Assembly: GCA_963678675.1 (NCBI GenBank)
Contig: OY783197.1
Coordinates: 11,156,304-11,220,303 of the forward strand
Direction: 5' to 3'
Length of the DNA: 64,000 nucleotides
Origin: Xiphydria camelus
Lineage: Eukaryota > Arthropoda > Insecta > Hymenoptera > Xiphydriidae
This document shows positions 9,684 to 19,999 of this stretch, piece by piece. Positions within the stretch are counted from its first letter, which is position 1. Every line of letters starts with the position of its first letter. The notes beneath the pieces were generated by a model. It worked only from the letters and a program-made list of their open reading frames with translations. It was not told the origin of the DNA and did not search any database. Made by a program: the position numbers and the translations under genes.

Positions 9684-10376
9684 ATGGAGGAATCGTTCAC
9701 GCTGACTCTATCGGGGACGTCCTCGGTGCTCGAGGCTCAGTACTTTCCACCCATCGAACTCTCATCCTTCAAGAGCTATACACTCGGGTTGGTGGAACTG
9801 CTGACATTCAACTCGATACCCAACATAGACGTTGAAAACAATAAGCTGCACATCGGCGAAGGAAAGGTGATCGTCATACCCACCGGCAGCTACGAGATCG
9901 AGGACATCGAGAGCTACGTGCAAAAGGCACTTTTCGGCCAAAATATCGTCATCCACATCAAGCCCAATAACAACACGCTTCGCAGCGAAGTCAAGTGCAG
10001 TCACGAGGTGGACTTTCGACCGGAGGACAGCATCGGTCGGCTGTTGGGTTTCACACCGCGCATTCTGGAGGCGAATGTCACTCATCAGTCTGATCTATCC
10101 GTGACCATTCTCAAGGTCAACGCACTGAGAGTCGAGTGCAACATAACCACGGGCGCCTTCATCAATGAGCTCAGTGCACACCATCCACGAATTTTTCCCC
10201 ACCGTTCCGCTGGGATATAAGATCGTGGAAATGCCGAATCGCGTCATTTACCTGCCGATCGCCGTCCAGCGATACACAATATTCAGCTGCGATTGGTCGA
10301 TCAGAACGGGGACTTGGTAAATTTCCGCGGGGAAGTCATAACCGTGAGACTGCACGTCAAATCATCGTCACCGTGA
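9684..10376 (+). pseudogene. Polinton minor capsid (penton-like) protein, frameshifted but full length
   Basis: The gene begins MEESFTLTLSG and is open for about 160 codons, then shifts near 10,178 and again near 10,270. It resumes as [14 protein letters not shown] and ends at the TGA at 10,374-10,376, whose last base starts the next small frame. Family assignment is as for the piece A copy, by position and recognised conservation. Total length about 230 codons. This copy supplies the C-terminal part missing from piece A. Confidence 0.75.
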
Positions 10377-10546
10377 TGGGGATCGTTTACCACGGGAGAG
10401 GATACAAAAGCGAGCCAGCATCCCTAAACACCATCAGTCGTGGAGTACCTCTCAGAGTGCTAACACGTCCGAACGTGGAGCTACTGACGAGTCTGGGTCT
10501 ACGAGTGAAAGCAACCAGCGGAGGAGGAAGAAGACTGGTGAATTAA
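10376..10546 (+). CDS. Small Polinton protein of 56 residues, overlapping the minor capsid stop
   Basis: The ATG shares bases with the minor capsid stop (TGATG), and the frame runs MGIVYHGRGY to a TAA at 10,544-10,546. It is basic and Gly-rich at the end (KATSGGGRRLVN). The second half is also present in piece A near 5,820-5,885, the first half being deleted there. Its consistent position between minor and major capsid genes and the TGATG overlap argue for a genuine small gene. Function unknown. Confidence 0.55.
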   Translation: MGIVYHGRGYKSEPASLNTISRGVPLRVLTRPNVELLTSLGLRVKATSGGGRRLVN

Positions 10547-10589
10547 AAGTACGATTTTGCTGCTGCATACTCGTCGTCTACCCAATACC

Positions 10590-11811
10590 ATGGAGGAGGA
10601 GATCATAATCGTTCATGCATCGATCGTCTTCGACGAGTCCATCGCCCACTGCGAAGTGCACGCTCACCAACCGTACTCCTCGTCAACCTTGAACAACAGC
10701 GACGAAATTCGCATCGCCATTCAACACCAGGATGCGTATTTGCTGCCGAGCAGGAGCTCGCTGCACGTGTCCGGTCGGCTCTTGAAGGGTGACGGATCCG
10801 CGGCAGCTGCAAACACCGCTCTCGTTAACAGCGGAATCTGCCATCTCTTCGAGGAGATACGCTACGAGATCAACGCTGTCGAGATTGATCGAAACAAGAA
10901 TGTCGAATTGACGAGCATCATGAAGGGCTTCGTGTCCCTGAGCCCCGGTCAACGTTCACTGCTGGAGAACGCCGGTTGGTTCGATATCGAGGAAAGCAAG
11001 AGTCTGAACAACGACGAAGGCTACTTTGACGTAGCCATACCGCTGAGCTTGATGCTCGGTTTCGCAGAAGACTACCGACGAATCGTCGTCAACGCCAAGC
11101 ATGAGCTGATTCTCACGAGGGCAAACAGCGATGCGAATGCCATCATACAATCGACCGAGGAAGCCTTCAAGATCGCGGTACTAAAGCTGGAGTGGATGAT
11201 GCCGTACATCAGGGTCTCGGATCAGCGAAAGATTCAGCTGCTGAACTTTATCGCCAACGATGCACCCATCTCCATGAGCTTTCGCACGTGGAACTGTACG
11301 AGTATCCCATGCTGCCACGCACCCCCAAGCACGTGTGGACCGTGAAGACCTCGACACAGTTGGAGAAACCCCTCTACGTCGTACTGGGCTTCCAAACCGG
11401 TCGAAAGAACACGAAGAACAAGAACGCAAGTCGATTCGACCACTGCGGCGTCAGAGACGTGAAGCTGTTCCTGAACTCGCAGTGCTATCCCTATGGAAAC
11501 CTTAATCTTGACATTTTGGACACTATCAGTATGCCCTGCTGTACGAGATGTACGCCAATTTCCAGACCACGTACTACGGCAAAGAGCCCCAGCCGTTGCT
11601 GAGCAAAGACGAATTCCTTGATTACGCGCCCCTCGCCGTCATCGATTGTTCGAAGCAAAACGAATCGGTGAAATCGGGTCCGGTGGACGTGCGTCTGGAG
11701 TTCGAAGCGAGTGCAAATTTTCCCGCTGACACTGCAGCGTACTGCCTCATCCTGCATGACCGCATAATGGAATACCGACCGATCAGCGGTGTGGTAAATA
11801 GGCTGACATAA
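10590..11811 (+). pseudogene. Polinton major capsid protein, broken, piece B copy
   Basis: From the ATG at 10,590 (MEEEIIIVHAS) the product follows the double jelly-roll major capsid family through to the stop at 11,809-11,811, about 400 codons. A one-base loss near 11,295 is private to this copy. A second shift near 11,520 is identical to that in piece A. The in-frame stop of piece A at 4,917 is absent here. The two copies therefore descend from one already shifted ancestor, or one was converted to the other. Confidence 0.8.
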
Positions 11812-11833
11812 CTCCAAGGAGCTCAGTTCCACC

Positions 11834-12595
11834 ATGGAAGCCGCGGTCGAAGTACAGGGCTTCAAGATGACCCACAACCAATTCGTGCTGAAGGAACTTA
11901 CTCTCCTCACACTCAACTCTGGATCACAGGAAGCCACGACTTTCCTATTCAAGCCTCCAGTTCCTTGGTGGGATCTGCCCACGATGTATCACCGCAGAAA
12001 TTCCTGGTTGCAACGTAACTGCCATGGACTTTCGTGGAACTCTGGAGATGTGCCGTACGTCATGATTGAAAATGTGCTTGGACCTCATGTACATGGTGTC
12101 TCCACGGTGTACGTGAAGGGTGCGTAGAAGAAAGACTGGTTGCGGGAGTACACCAAGTGCACCATTGTTAATTTGGATGAACTGGGCTGCCCATCGTTGA
12201 GGAAACTGCTCAGCGATCCAACCTCCAGATGTCAGCGTCATGGCTCCGATGGACATTTCTGTGCCGCTGAGAACGCGAAACGCTTGGAAACCTGGCCGAA
12301 GCATAAGGGTAATCCTCCATCTTTGAAACGTTCCCTGAGGATTTTCTTCGAAACGGGGAGCCTCACCTCGATGACCGCCGAAGACATCGCCCAACTCCCT
12401 AAAGACTTTCTCACCGTCTTTGCCGCCAACACGATCGAAGATGCGTGGGACAGGCTACCGGTTAAATATACCGAGGATAAGAGTATCGCCGATTATCGTC
12501 GATGTCGCAGACATCACCGGATGCCGAGAGGCCGAGATGATTAGGACGGTCCGCGACCCATGATCAAGGATTGCGTTTATTGTCAAGAAGACTAA
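11834..12595 (+). pseudogene. Polinton-associated conserved protein, two nonsense codons, piece B copy
   Basis: Colinear with the intact 253-residue frame at 3,756-4,517. In-frame stops occur at 12,125-12,127 and at about 12,542. The Cys/His pattern of the C-terminal half is retained. It directly follows the major capsid gene with about 22 bp between stop and start. Confidence 0.75.
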
Positions 12596-12649
12596 TTTCT
12601 CTTTTGTGCAAATATTTTTTACCTGTAAAGGCTCAAAATAAAAAGGGGT

Positions 12650-13716
12650 CGAATAAAATGTTGTCTCATTATTTAAACTGCGATTCCCCAACGGAAGAAT
12701 AGTTAACGTCGGAACTTGTCCCCACGATTCTAGGAACATCATCGCAGTAAACAGTTCTCGGAAAAGAGAGCAAGTCGGAACCTGTATGCGTGACGTCATC
12801 GCTCAGGAATGTGACGCGTGCAGATCAGTCGAAACTGTAGTGTAGCGCGGAGCAAGTCCGAACCTGCACGCATTCCAAGGCCGGTCAACTGCGCAATAGC
12901 GACGCGATAAGGCATGACGTCATCGCTCAGGAATGTGACGCGCGCGGATCGGCCGAAACTGTACAGTAGTGCGGAGCAAGTCCGAACCTGCATGCATTCC
13001 AGGGTCTGTCAACTGCGCAGTAGCGATGCGATAAGGTATGACGTCATCGCTCAGGAATGTGACACGCGCGGATCGGTCGAAACTGTACAGTAACTCGGAG
13101 CAAGTCTGAACCTGCACGCATTTCAAGGCTGGTCAACTGCGCAGTAGCGACGCGATAAGGCATGACGTCATCACTCAGGAATGTGACACGTTCGGCTCGA
13201 TCGGAACTGCGCAGTAGCAGCTCGACGAGGCTGGTCGATTCACCGAATTCCAGGAATCAGATGTGCGCAGTAGCGTTTAAATGTACGTATGACGTCATCG
13301 CAAATCCAGGAACATCATCGTGGTAAACTGCGTAGCAAGATTGCTCGGAACCAGTCGAAACCTGCACGCGATAAGGCTGTTCGAGTGGGATGGTGGCGTT
13401 GACCTTGGCTCAGATCGGGGAGTGGGGGTTCGACCAATGGTTGAGCTCCGTCGGAGTAAATGGCCGCCGCCTACGGTGGCGATACCTAGCGTTGACTACC
13501 ATCGACAGTGGCGCCACCTGGCGTTGATGGTGGGAGTCGAGTAGTGGGGTTTCGACCAATCATGATGCGCGAATTCAAATTTCAGTGGGGTTTCGACCAA
13601 TCATGATGCGCGATTTCAAATTTTCCCACCACGGCGCATGCGCACGTCCGCAAAATTCAAAATGGCCGCCATTTTTTGTCACGGGGCCGGCCCCGAACCC
13701 GCCTAGCTTATCTACT
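12650..13716 (-). repeat. Polinton terminal region of piece B, true outer end at 13,716
   Basis: This is the non-coding end of the element. It comprises a tandem array (see separate entry), a part with CCACCATCAACG-type phrases shared with both termini of Polinton C, and the terminus CGAACCCGCCTAGCTTATCTACT. The last bases match the end of Polinton C (CGAACCCGCCAAGCTTAACTACT). An NRF-1-like GCGCATGCGCAC occurs near 13,633 and again near 42,236 in Polinton C. The expected 6-bp target copy is AACTAG at 13,717-13,722, but the other end is not preserved. Confidence 0.7.
12791..13297 (+). repeat. Tandem array with TGACGTCA every 124 bp
   Basis: Perfect TGACGTCA palindromes (CRE/ATF type) lie at 12,791, 12,915, 13,039, 13,163 and 13,290, giving spacings of 124, 124, 124 and 127 bp. 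The units also share ACTGCGCAGTAGC, GGAGCAAGTCCGAACCTGC and CGCGATAAGG. Single or partial units occur at 3,430-3,600, 31,850-31,930 and 41,480-41,720. It may serve as enhancer, origin or terminal-protein region; only the periodicity is seen. Confidence 0.85.
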
Positions 13717-13948
13717 AACTAGTCGGAGACTTCTTGATGGAACAAACCTTATGTATTCCGTCGCAAAGGGGACTTCTACGTTATTTCTTACCGATCACTA
13801 CCCGAGTCGAAATCTGAAAACTGAAAGAGCCTTGACAGAACTGAAAGACCACTGAAAGACCACTGACAGAAGTGAAAGACCACTGAAACAGCCCTGCTAC
13901 CTCTGAATATCCCCACCTCTCTCAAAACAGCGCTGAAATAGCACTGAA
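13717..13948. repeat. Short mosaic with ACTGAAAG-type repeats
   Basis: It begins with a 60-bp piece (GTCGCAAAGGGGACTTCTACG) shared with 29,210-29,250 and, in reverse, 50,080-50,125. It then has many copies of ACTGAAAGACCACTGA, a motif also abundant in the centre of the foldback at 16,640-17,060. No gene. Confidence 0.55.
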
Positions 13949-14629
13949 AGGCCTGACCTAGCGTTGAAACAAATCTTAAAGTCCTGAAATTGTCCCCTCC
14001 ACTTAGAGTATTACAGAGGACTTAGAAAATTTTCGACTGTCGCGCCCGATGGATTTAGACAATTTTCGACTGTTCCTCTCGATGGACTTAGAAAATTGTA
14101 CTTGTGGAAGAGCTCTGTAAGCAGCAGCGGAATACATTTGGGGACAGAAAAATTTCGGTCTCCTGCATATAGGTAGCCACTTGAAAATTTATTTGTAAAT
14201 AAATGGTCAAAAATTGTAATTTGTTCAATTATTAAATCAATAAATTATTTGATTTCGAGTTTCCAGAGTATGTTGAGCAAGTTATAAACTATACTGTTTA
14301 TTAAAAAGTACAGATTATTATAGTAAATCCGGAGTTGGTTGTAGGAGGTTGAATGGTGAGAACGTGTGTTGGAAGTTGTGAGACGAAAAATTGTAACAAG
14401 AGTGCGATCAACAGAGAGTGCAAGAGTAGTATAGGGTATAGATAGAAAGCTGAGAGAAAGAGTTAAAAGATAGATTATAAGGGTTTATTGGGAAAGGAAG
14501 GGTAACGATAGGAAATTAGGAAAAGCGAGGAAAAGTCAAAAGTGAGGTTAAGTGAAGCGATGAGGAGGAAGATAAGCGAGAGAGAAAGGCAGCGTGGAAA
14601 GGGCAGAGTCTGTAAGGTAGGTAAGCTTT
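13949..14629 (-). repeat. Right inverted repeat of the 6.3-kb unit
   Basis: Reverse complement of 8,335-8,996. Directly after it an open stretch of about 40 codons includes an AT-hook-like KRGRPTK and ends at a GT donor-like site near 14,740; I cannot assign it. Confidence 0.8.
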
Positions 14630-14806
14630 AGATCGGTGGCGGAAAAGGAAGGGAAATACGTAGAAAATAAATATGAACAAGGGGAAAAAAGAGGCAGACC
14701 AACCAAACGAGTGGTAGTACCACATGCAGTTGCTCCAGGTAATTCACACATTTCTCATAATATGTGAGAAATGTGTATAATCTTTTTCTAGTATGATCAA
14801 ATATAT

Positions 14807-15020
14807 ACCCGGGGACACGAAATCTGTCGCTGGTGACTATTTTAATTGTTATTTTTAAACGTACCAACCAATGATTTTTAATCCTCATGCTTCCATTACA
14901 TAACGAGAATAGACGCCACCGTAGCTAATGAGGGCATGAGAATTAATTGTTCATTGGTTAGTACGTTTAAAAATTACATTTAAAAAAGTCACCAGCGACA
15001 GATTTCGTATCCCCGGGTGT
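14807..15020. mobile_element. Palindromic mariner-type MITE, copy 1 (TA target)
   Basis: Self-complementary unit with ends ACCCGGGGACACGAAATCTG and its complement, and the internal phrase TAATGAGGGCATGAGAATTA. Other copies lie at 19,149-19,362, 52,790-53,004 and 60,019-60,180. TA dinucleotides flank the CACCC ends. Confidence 0.75.
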
Positions 15021-15186
15021 AGTTTATGTGATTGTACTAAATATTGTTTTATTTAATTTCAAACAGGCAATTTTATTCCAGACAATCGTTCGCCGGTGAC
15101 TCTATCAACGCCTTACGATGAACCTGCGCGAATAGACAGCGTGAATACGGCGGATCGAGGTAGCGAGCATCAAGACTTCCAATTAA

Positions 15187-16315
15187 CTCTACGTTAGGCG
15201 CGCGGGCTACAATTGTAGCCCACGCTTCTTCGAATAGTAATAAATCTCAGAAAATTAATCAGACCCTAGCGCCCTTCTCAATAGCTGTTAAAAATACATC
15301 ACTCTGTCCGATTAGTGTGTTTCCACACATTTGAAGTGAGTGGTAGTTGTCTGTTTTTGTGCTCAAAGTCGTCTGGGCTACAATTGTAGCCCGCGCGCCT
15401 AGCTACGTAACATTTTTCGGATAGTAGAAATTTTGGATTTCGTTAGGATCTACTAACTTGAGTGAGTATTATTTTGTTAATTAGTAGTACGTATATATAG
15501 CAATTAAATAAATTACAAAAAAACTACTGAAAACAAAATGAAGGACTTGTAAGAGTAAATATAAAGTCATGCGGTACAGTTGGAGTACGGATCTCTGATA
15601 GAGAAGTAAAAGTAAATATTAGAAATCTATGCGTTGCAGTTGGAGTGAGAACCTTTTATAAATAAGGGGCTCCACTGTTGAAAGTTGGAGAGATGGGGTG
15701 ATGACAGGTCATCTCAGGCAGCGGAAATGCGCCGACGAGCACGAGTTCTTCTAAATGTTTCGGGTGTACCACCCCCCCTCCCTAATAGACCAGAAACCTT
15801 TGTTGGACGCTGTCATATTTGTCCCAGGAAACGTGACAAATCTACACGTAAAAGTTATTTGCGATGCGAAAGATATGCGTGCAAAGAACATATGAGGGAT
15901 ATCTGCACGGCATGCTTGACGGACTAAAAATATCGTTATGTTCGGGGATCCAGAACTCCGCCATTTTTTATCGTTTTCGTTGTTTTTTTGGCTTATTTCA
16001 GAGTCTGCATTGTGTTGTTTTGAGAATGTGAAGTCTTGTTCTTAAAGATAATTATATACTTATTTTTTTAGTATTAAATACGAGATGCTTGCGAAATAAG
16101 GCACGAAAACGTCTTCATTAGATTTTATGCACTTTTAACAATATATTTAAATGTTAAAACAAGCAATTTTCATTTTTTATAGTTTAGTACATCTTACTGA
16201 ATAAACCAGCTCCAAAAAGGCACAATTTAATTTTATTTCATAATTCAAATTGGTCTACATTTGTAGCCCGCGCGCCTAACCATGTTACAAAAAGGGGCGC
16301 GCCTAACACGTAGGG
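15187..16315 (+). mobile_element. Non-autonomous piggyBac element with TTAA target duplication
   Basis: TTAA at 15,183-15,186 and 16,316-16,319 flank ends CTCTACGTTAGGCGCGC and the complement of CCCTACGTGTTAGGCGCGC. Inner repeats GGGCTACAATTGTAGCCC recur near 15,205, 15,375 and 16,255. It retains the 3' end of a piggyBac transposase gene. The opposite arm of the surrounding foldback (near 17,372) has no insertion and reads TTGA at that point. Confidence 0.85.
15685..15927 (+). pseudogene. piggyBac transposase, C-terminal Cys-rich domain
   Basis: The last part of the frame reads GRCHICPRKRDKSTRK followed by CERYACKEHMRDICTAC, the cross-brace zinc-binding domain at the C-terminus of piggyBac transposases, which binds the element ends. 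The catalytic DDD core is absent. It lies inside the TTAA-flanked element, consistent with an internally deleted copy. Confidence 0.75.
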
Positions 16316-17445
16316 TTAAAAGGTAGTTTTATAACAACGTCGATGGAAATACTCAATAATGGGAAATTCTAAACACTCCATACTATTATGAATAAAACAG
16401 TTATATTTCGACAATAGAATATATTTTTTCTTCAAATTTTTAAGCACTATTCATTCAAATATGATGTACATAATGAATAGTATATTGATAATATATTAAT
16501 TACTTAAATGCAATCATGTGTATATATTTTGTATAATATTATATATTTTAATATTATATCCCCACTATTCAGAATTCCCCCTCTCCGTCGGAAAGAAAAT
16601 TATTTTAGAATATATAGTGTTCTAATATACATATATTCAGAGGTATCAAGGCTGTTTCGGTGGTCTTTCAGTTTTCGGATTTTGACTCGGGTTACTTCTG
16701 AAAAAAAAGTGAAAGCACTGAAAATCATAGAACTGAAAAAGAACTGACACCCCTGAATATGCATTTATGCAGGCCTGTCAGTGCTTTTTCAGTTGTTCCG
16801 AATCCTATGGAACTGAAAGACCACTGAAATACCACTGACAGAACTGAATTATTTTCGTCAAAGTGGACGTGCAGCCATGGGCCGCTCATAGAATTCGGAA
16901 CAACTGAAAAAGCACTGACAGGCCTGCATAAATGCATATTCAGGGGTTTCAGTTCTTTTTCAGTTCTACGATTTTCAGTGCTTTCAGTTCTTTTTCAGTG
17001 GTATCCCGAGTCAAAATCCAAGAACTGAAAGAAAACCGAAACAGCCCTGATACCTCTGAATATATATTAGAGCACTATATATACTAAAATAATTTTCTTT
17101 CCGACGGAGAGGGGGAATTGGGAATAGTGGGTATATATAATAGTAAAATATATATACAAAACATATATACACATGATTGCATTTAAGTAATTAATATATT
17201 ATCAATATACTATTCATTATGTATATCATATATGAATGAATAATGCTTAAAAATTTGAAGAAAAAATATATTTTATTACCTATTGAAATATAACTGTTTT
17301 ATTCATAATAGTATGGAGTGTTTGGTATGTCCCATTATTGAGTATTTCCATCGACGTTGTTATAAAACTTCCTTTCAATTGGAAGTCTTGATGCTCGCTA
17401 CCTCGATCCGCCGTGTTCATGCTGCCTATTCGCGCAGCTTCATCG

Positions 17446-19054
17446 CCCAGCTAGCAAAGTAGTTCTATAAATTTAGAGTAATAGGAGTTTTATATTCTGT
17501 TAATGTTTTATAGTTGTATCTAGAGCACTGCATTGTTGCATTAATGTGGCCGTGAGACTATTTTGCCTTCAGAAACTGAATTGTTTTTTAAATTTGTTGC
17601 AAGAACGTTCTTAGAGCATAATTTATAGAGCATTTATAAGATAACTGCTAATGTAGCCCTATAAGAGTGTACAGTAACACAATTTTACAGCAATGGTGCT
17701 TATAGAATCAAATTACTGTAAAACCGATGCAAAATAGTGCCTTATAGAATTATACCATCTTCTGTGACACTCTTATAAAATTATTCCGTAAAATGTCGCT
17801 TATAGTTTCTTTATAGAACTATTGTGTAAGGGGTTGCTATAAGTTACAATTTTGCTGCGCAGAAAAAATTACAAATATGAAAGCTGCTATCGAACTTAAG
17901 AGAAAAAGCTCTATAAGGCAGTTATAGAGAATAATAATACAGTTGTTATAAAATCATTATAGAGTAAATAAGTATTAATACAAGCCTTTTTGTTCCATAA
18001 AAAAAGACGCTATGGAACTACCATACCATAACCACATTTTATTTGATGCCATGTTTTAAGAGTTTATTTTGTTATGTGGGGTGTACGAGTTTTGTGCAAT
18101 TGCAATATTTTTAATATATACCTACAATATAAATAGGTGAAATGATATCAATAGTATGGATTATGTTTACTTTTTGACTATTTTATATACAGTTGGTTGA
18201 TAAATTCATCAATTTAGAAAACATTTTTTTTTATTAAATTTCCAGTATCATAGAAAATATAAGGTAAACTAAGGGCGCGTCAAAAATTACTATTATGTAC
18301 TATATATTTCACGATAAAGCTTTTTCCGCATTAAAATTTACTGCTCCCTGATGGACTCTATACAAACCAACTAAGCAATTCGTAATGATGTGAGTACACT
18401 TATGCAGGTTGATTAGAACCATCTTGGTTCTTGGTCTATCCATATTATTTCTGACATGTGCAGCGTTGTGATGTGATACAGAAACATTTTGTTTTTAAAA
18501 GAGAGAATTAAACGATTTTAAAGTTCTCTAAATAGAACACCATGCACACAGGAGCGTTCAGCAGATGAGGACTCGAAGACACCGACCGATCAACGAAGTT
18601 AAGCAGCAAAAAGTGCGGACAGTAGTTGGATGGGTGACCGCTCACGATGAAAAGATATATACTACTACTAGAACACCCATGCAACACCAAAATTGTATAA
18701 CGAAGCAATATGCGTTGCTAAAGAATAATTCTATAAGAGTTCTTTTTTTGTTCTATACCAGAATTCTAAGACAACATTTTAGAACTGCTATAGACTTTTT
18801 ATGAGATTGCTTTGTAACTGTTATAAAGATTCTTTAAGACCTGTGAGAACGTTTACTCAACAATTCTATAAGTGTTCCTGCAGATCTTACAGAACAGCTT
18901 AAAGAACTAAAACGTTCTATAGAAAGGTGCCCATTCTTATTCTATAAGTGTTGTAAGAACGTTTTGAAAATGTTCTTAGAACAAACATTGCTCTATAAGA
19001 TTTGCTCTGGAAACGTTCTTACGATTTTTATAGAACGTGAAATTGCTACTTGGG
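17446..19054. mobile_element. CCCAG-ended non-autonomous element in the right foldback arm
   Basis: Ends CCCAGCTAGCAA and the complement of CCCAAGTAGCAA. CG occurs on both sides (17,444-17,445 and 19,055-19,056) and once in the uninterrupted left arm near 15,110, so the target duplication is probably CG. The interior is AT-rich with many TTATAGA/TCTATAA motifs in both orientations. Superfamily not assigned. Confidence 0.65.
18548..18655 (+). pseudogene. 5S rRNA-derived segment
   Basis: The phrases CGATCAACGAAGTTAAGCAG and AGTTGGATGGGTGACCGC match the internal control region and 3' half of eukaryotic 5S rRNA with several changes; the 5' end and the terminal stem are degraded. It lies inside the CCCAG-ended element, so it was carried along. 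It may be a 5S pseudogene or the head of a 5S-derived SINE. Confidence 0.7.
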
Positions 19055-19148
19055 CGTAAAGCGATAGAGTCACCGGTGAATGATTGTCTGGAATAAAATT
19101 GCCTGTTTGAAATTAAGTAAAACAATAATTAATACAATCACATAAGCT

Positions 19149-19362
19149 ACACCCCGGGGCACGAAATCTGTCGCTGGTGACTTTTTTTAAATGTTATTTT
19201 TAAACGTACTAACCAATGATTAATAATCCTCATGCTTTCATTAACGAGAGTAGACGCCACCGTAGCTAATGAGGGCATGAGAATTAATTGTTCATTGGTT
19301 AGTATGTTTAAAAATAACATTTAAAAAAATTCCCCAGCGACAGATTCTGTGCTCTCGGGTGT
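19149..19362. mobile_element. Palindromic mariner-type MITE, copy 2
   Basis: Same family as 14,807-15,020; ends CACCCCGGGGCACG and CTCGGGTG with TA on each side. It forms the outer end of the right arm of the large foldback. Confidence 0.75.
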
Positions 19363-19525
19363 ACCTCACTTCTATTTCATCTCTTCTTCGCCTCTGGTGT
19401 AACGATGGAAATTACAAAATATCATCATTTACACCCCACAAAGCACGTTTTTGTAAGTAACATTTCTGTAACATTCTTACAATATTTTACAATATTCGTG
19501 AACACTGCCGTATGTTAGAAATATA

Positions 19526-19997
19526 CAGGGTATTCATTTTAAAACTTACCACCCACGTTATCTGCGTAAAGAGACATATTTCTGAAAATCGCCGAGACAC
19601 GTCAACAAAATTATTGAGGGGGAACATTTTTTATAAAAATTCGACGCCCCCCCCCCCCTCAACCACCTGACTCCGGGGGCGGTAACCCCAATATTCTTAA
19701 ATGGAACAGGGGGTCGAGTGATACCTCATTTTAAAGGGCTTTCAATTGTGTACATTTTGACGTCCTACTTTTCAAATTTGACGTTAAAATGAGGTATCAC
19801 TCGACCCCCTGTTCCATTTAAGAATATTGGGGTTACCGCCCCCGGAGTCAGGTGGTTGAGGGGGGGGGGGGGGGGGCGTCGAATTTTTATAAAAAATGTT
19901 CCCCCTCAATAATTTTGTTGACGTGTCTCGGCGATTTTCAGAAATATGTCTCTTTACGCAGATAACGTGGGTGGTAAGTTTTAAAATGAACACCCTG
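19526..19997. mobile_element. Foldback MITE with TA target, ends CAGGGTATTCATTTT
   Basis: Arms of about 220 bp are reverse complements, including poly-C and poly-G runs at 19,650 and 19,860. TA lies on both sides (19,524-19,525 and 19,998-19,999). The end sequence resembles that of the element at 51,610-52,066 (CAGGGTGATTCG), suggesting one mariner-type family. Confidence 0.75.
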
Positions 19998-19999
19998 TA

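Larger units (their letters stand above)
8335..14629. mobile_element. 6.3-kb unit with about 670-bp inverted repeats enclosing Polinton piece B
   Basis: The left repeat (8,335-8,996) and right repeat (13,949-14,629) are reverse complements, with outer ends AAAGCTTACCTACC and inner ends AGGCCT. The interior holds the inverted Polinton capsid module. No duplicated target was found: the bases outside the two ends differ. It may be a transposon that captured a Polinton segment, a Polinton with unusual long terminal repeats, or a recombination product of two insertions. The structure itself is clear; the origin is not. Confidence 0.65.
14807..19362. mobile_element. Large foldback element carrying later insertions in each arm
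   Basis: Reading inwards from both ends the same sequence appears in reverse complement: a 214-bp palindromic MITE, a GCAATTTTATTCCAGACAATC stretch, the CGCGAATAG...CGGCGGATCGAGG stretch, then about 500 bp down to a centre near 16,850. The left arm is interrupted by a piggyBac element and the right arm by a CCCAG-ended element, so each arm serves as an empty site for the other. The central 400 bp are rich in ACTGAAA repeats. Confidence 0.75.

Noticed and set aside
13949..14747. LTR and gag start of a retrotransposon (AT-hook KRGRPTK after the repeat)
   Set aside because: The partner repeat is inverted rather than direct, no primer-binding site was seen and the frame is only about 40 codons.
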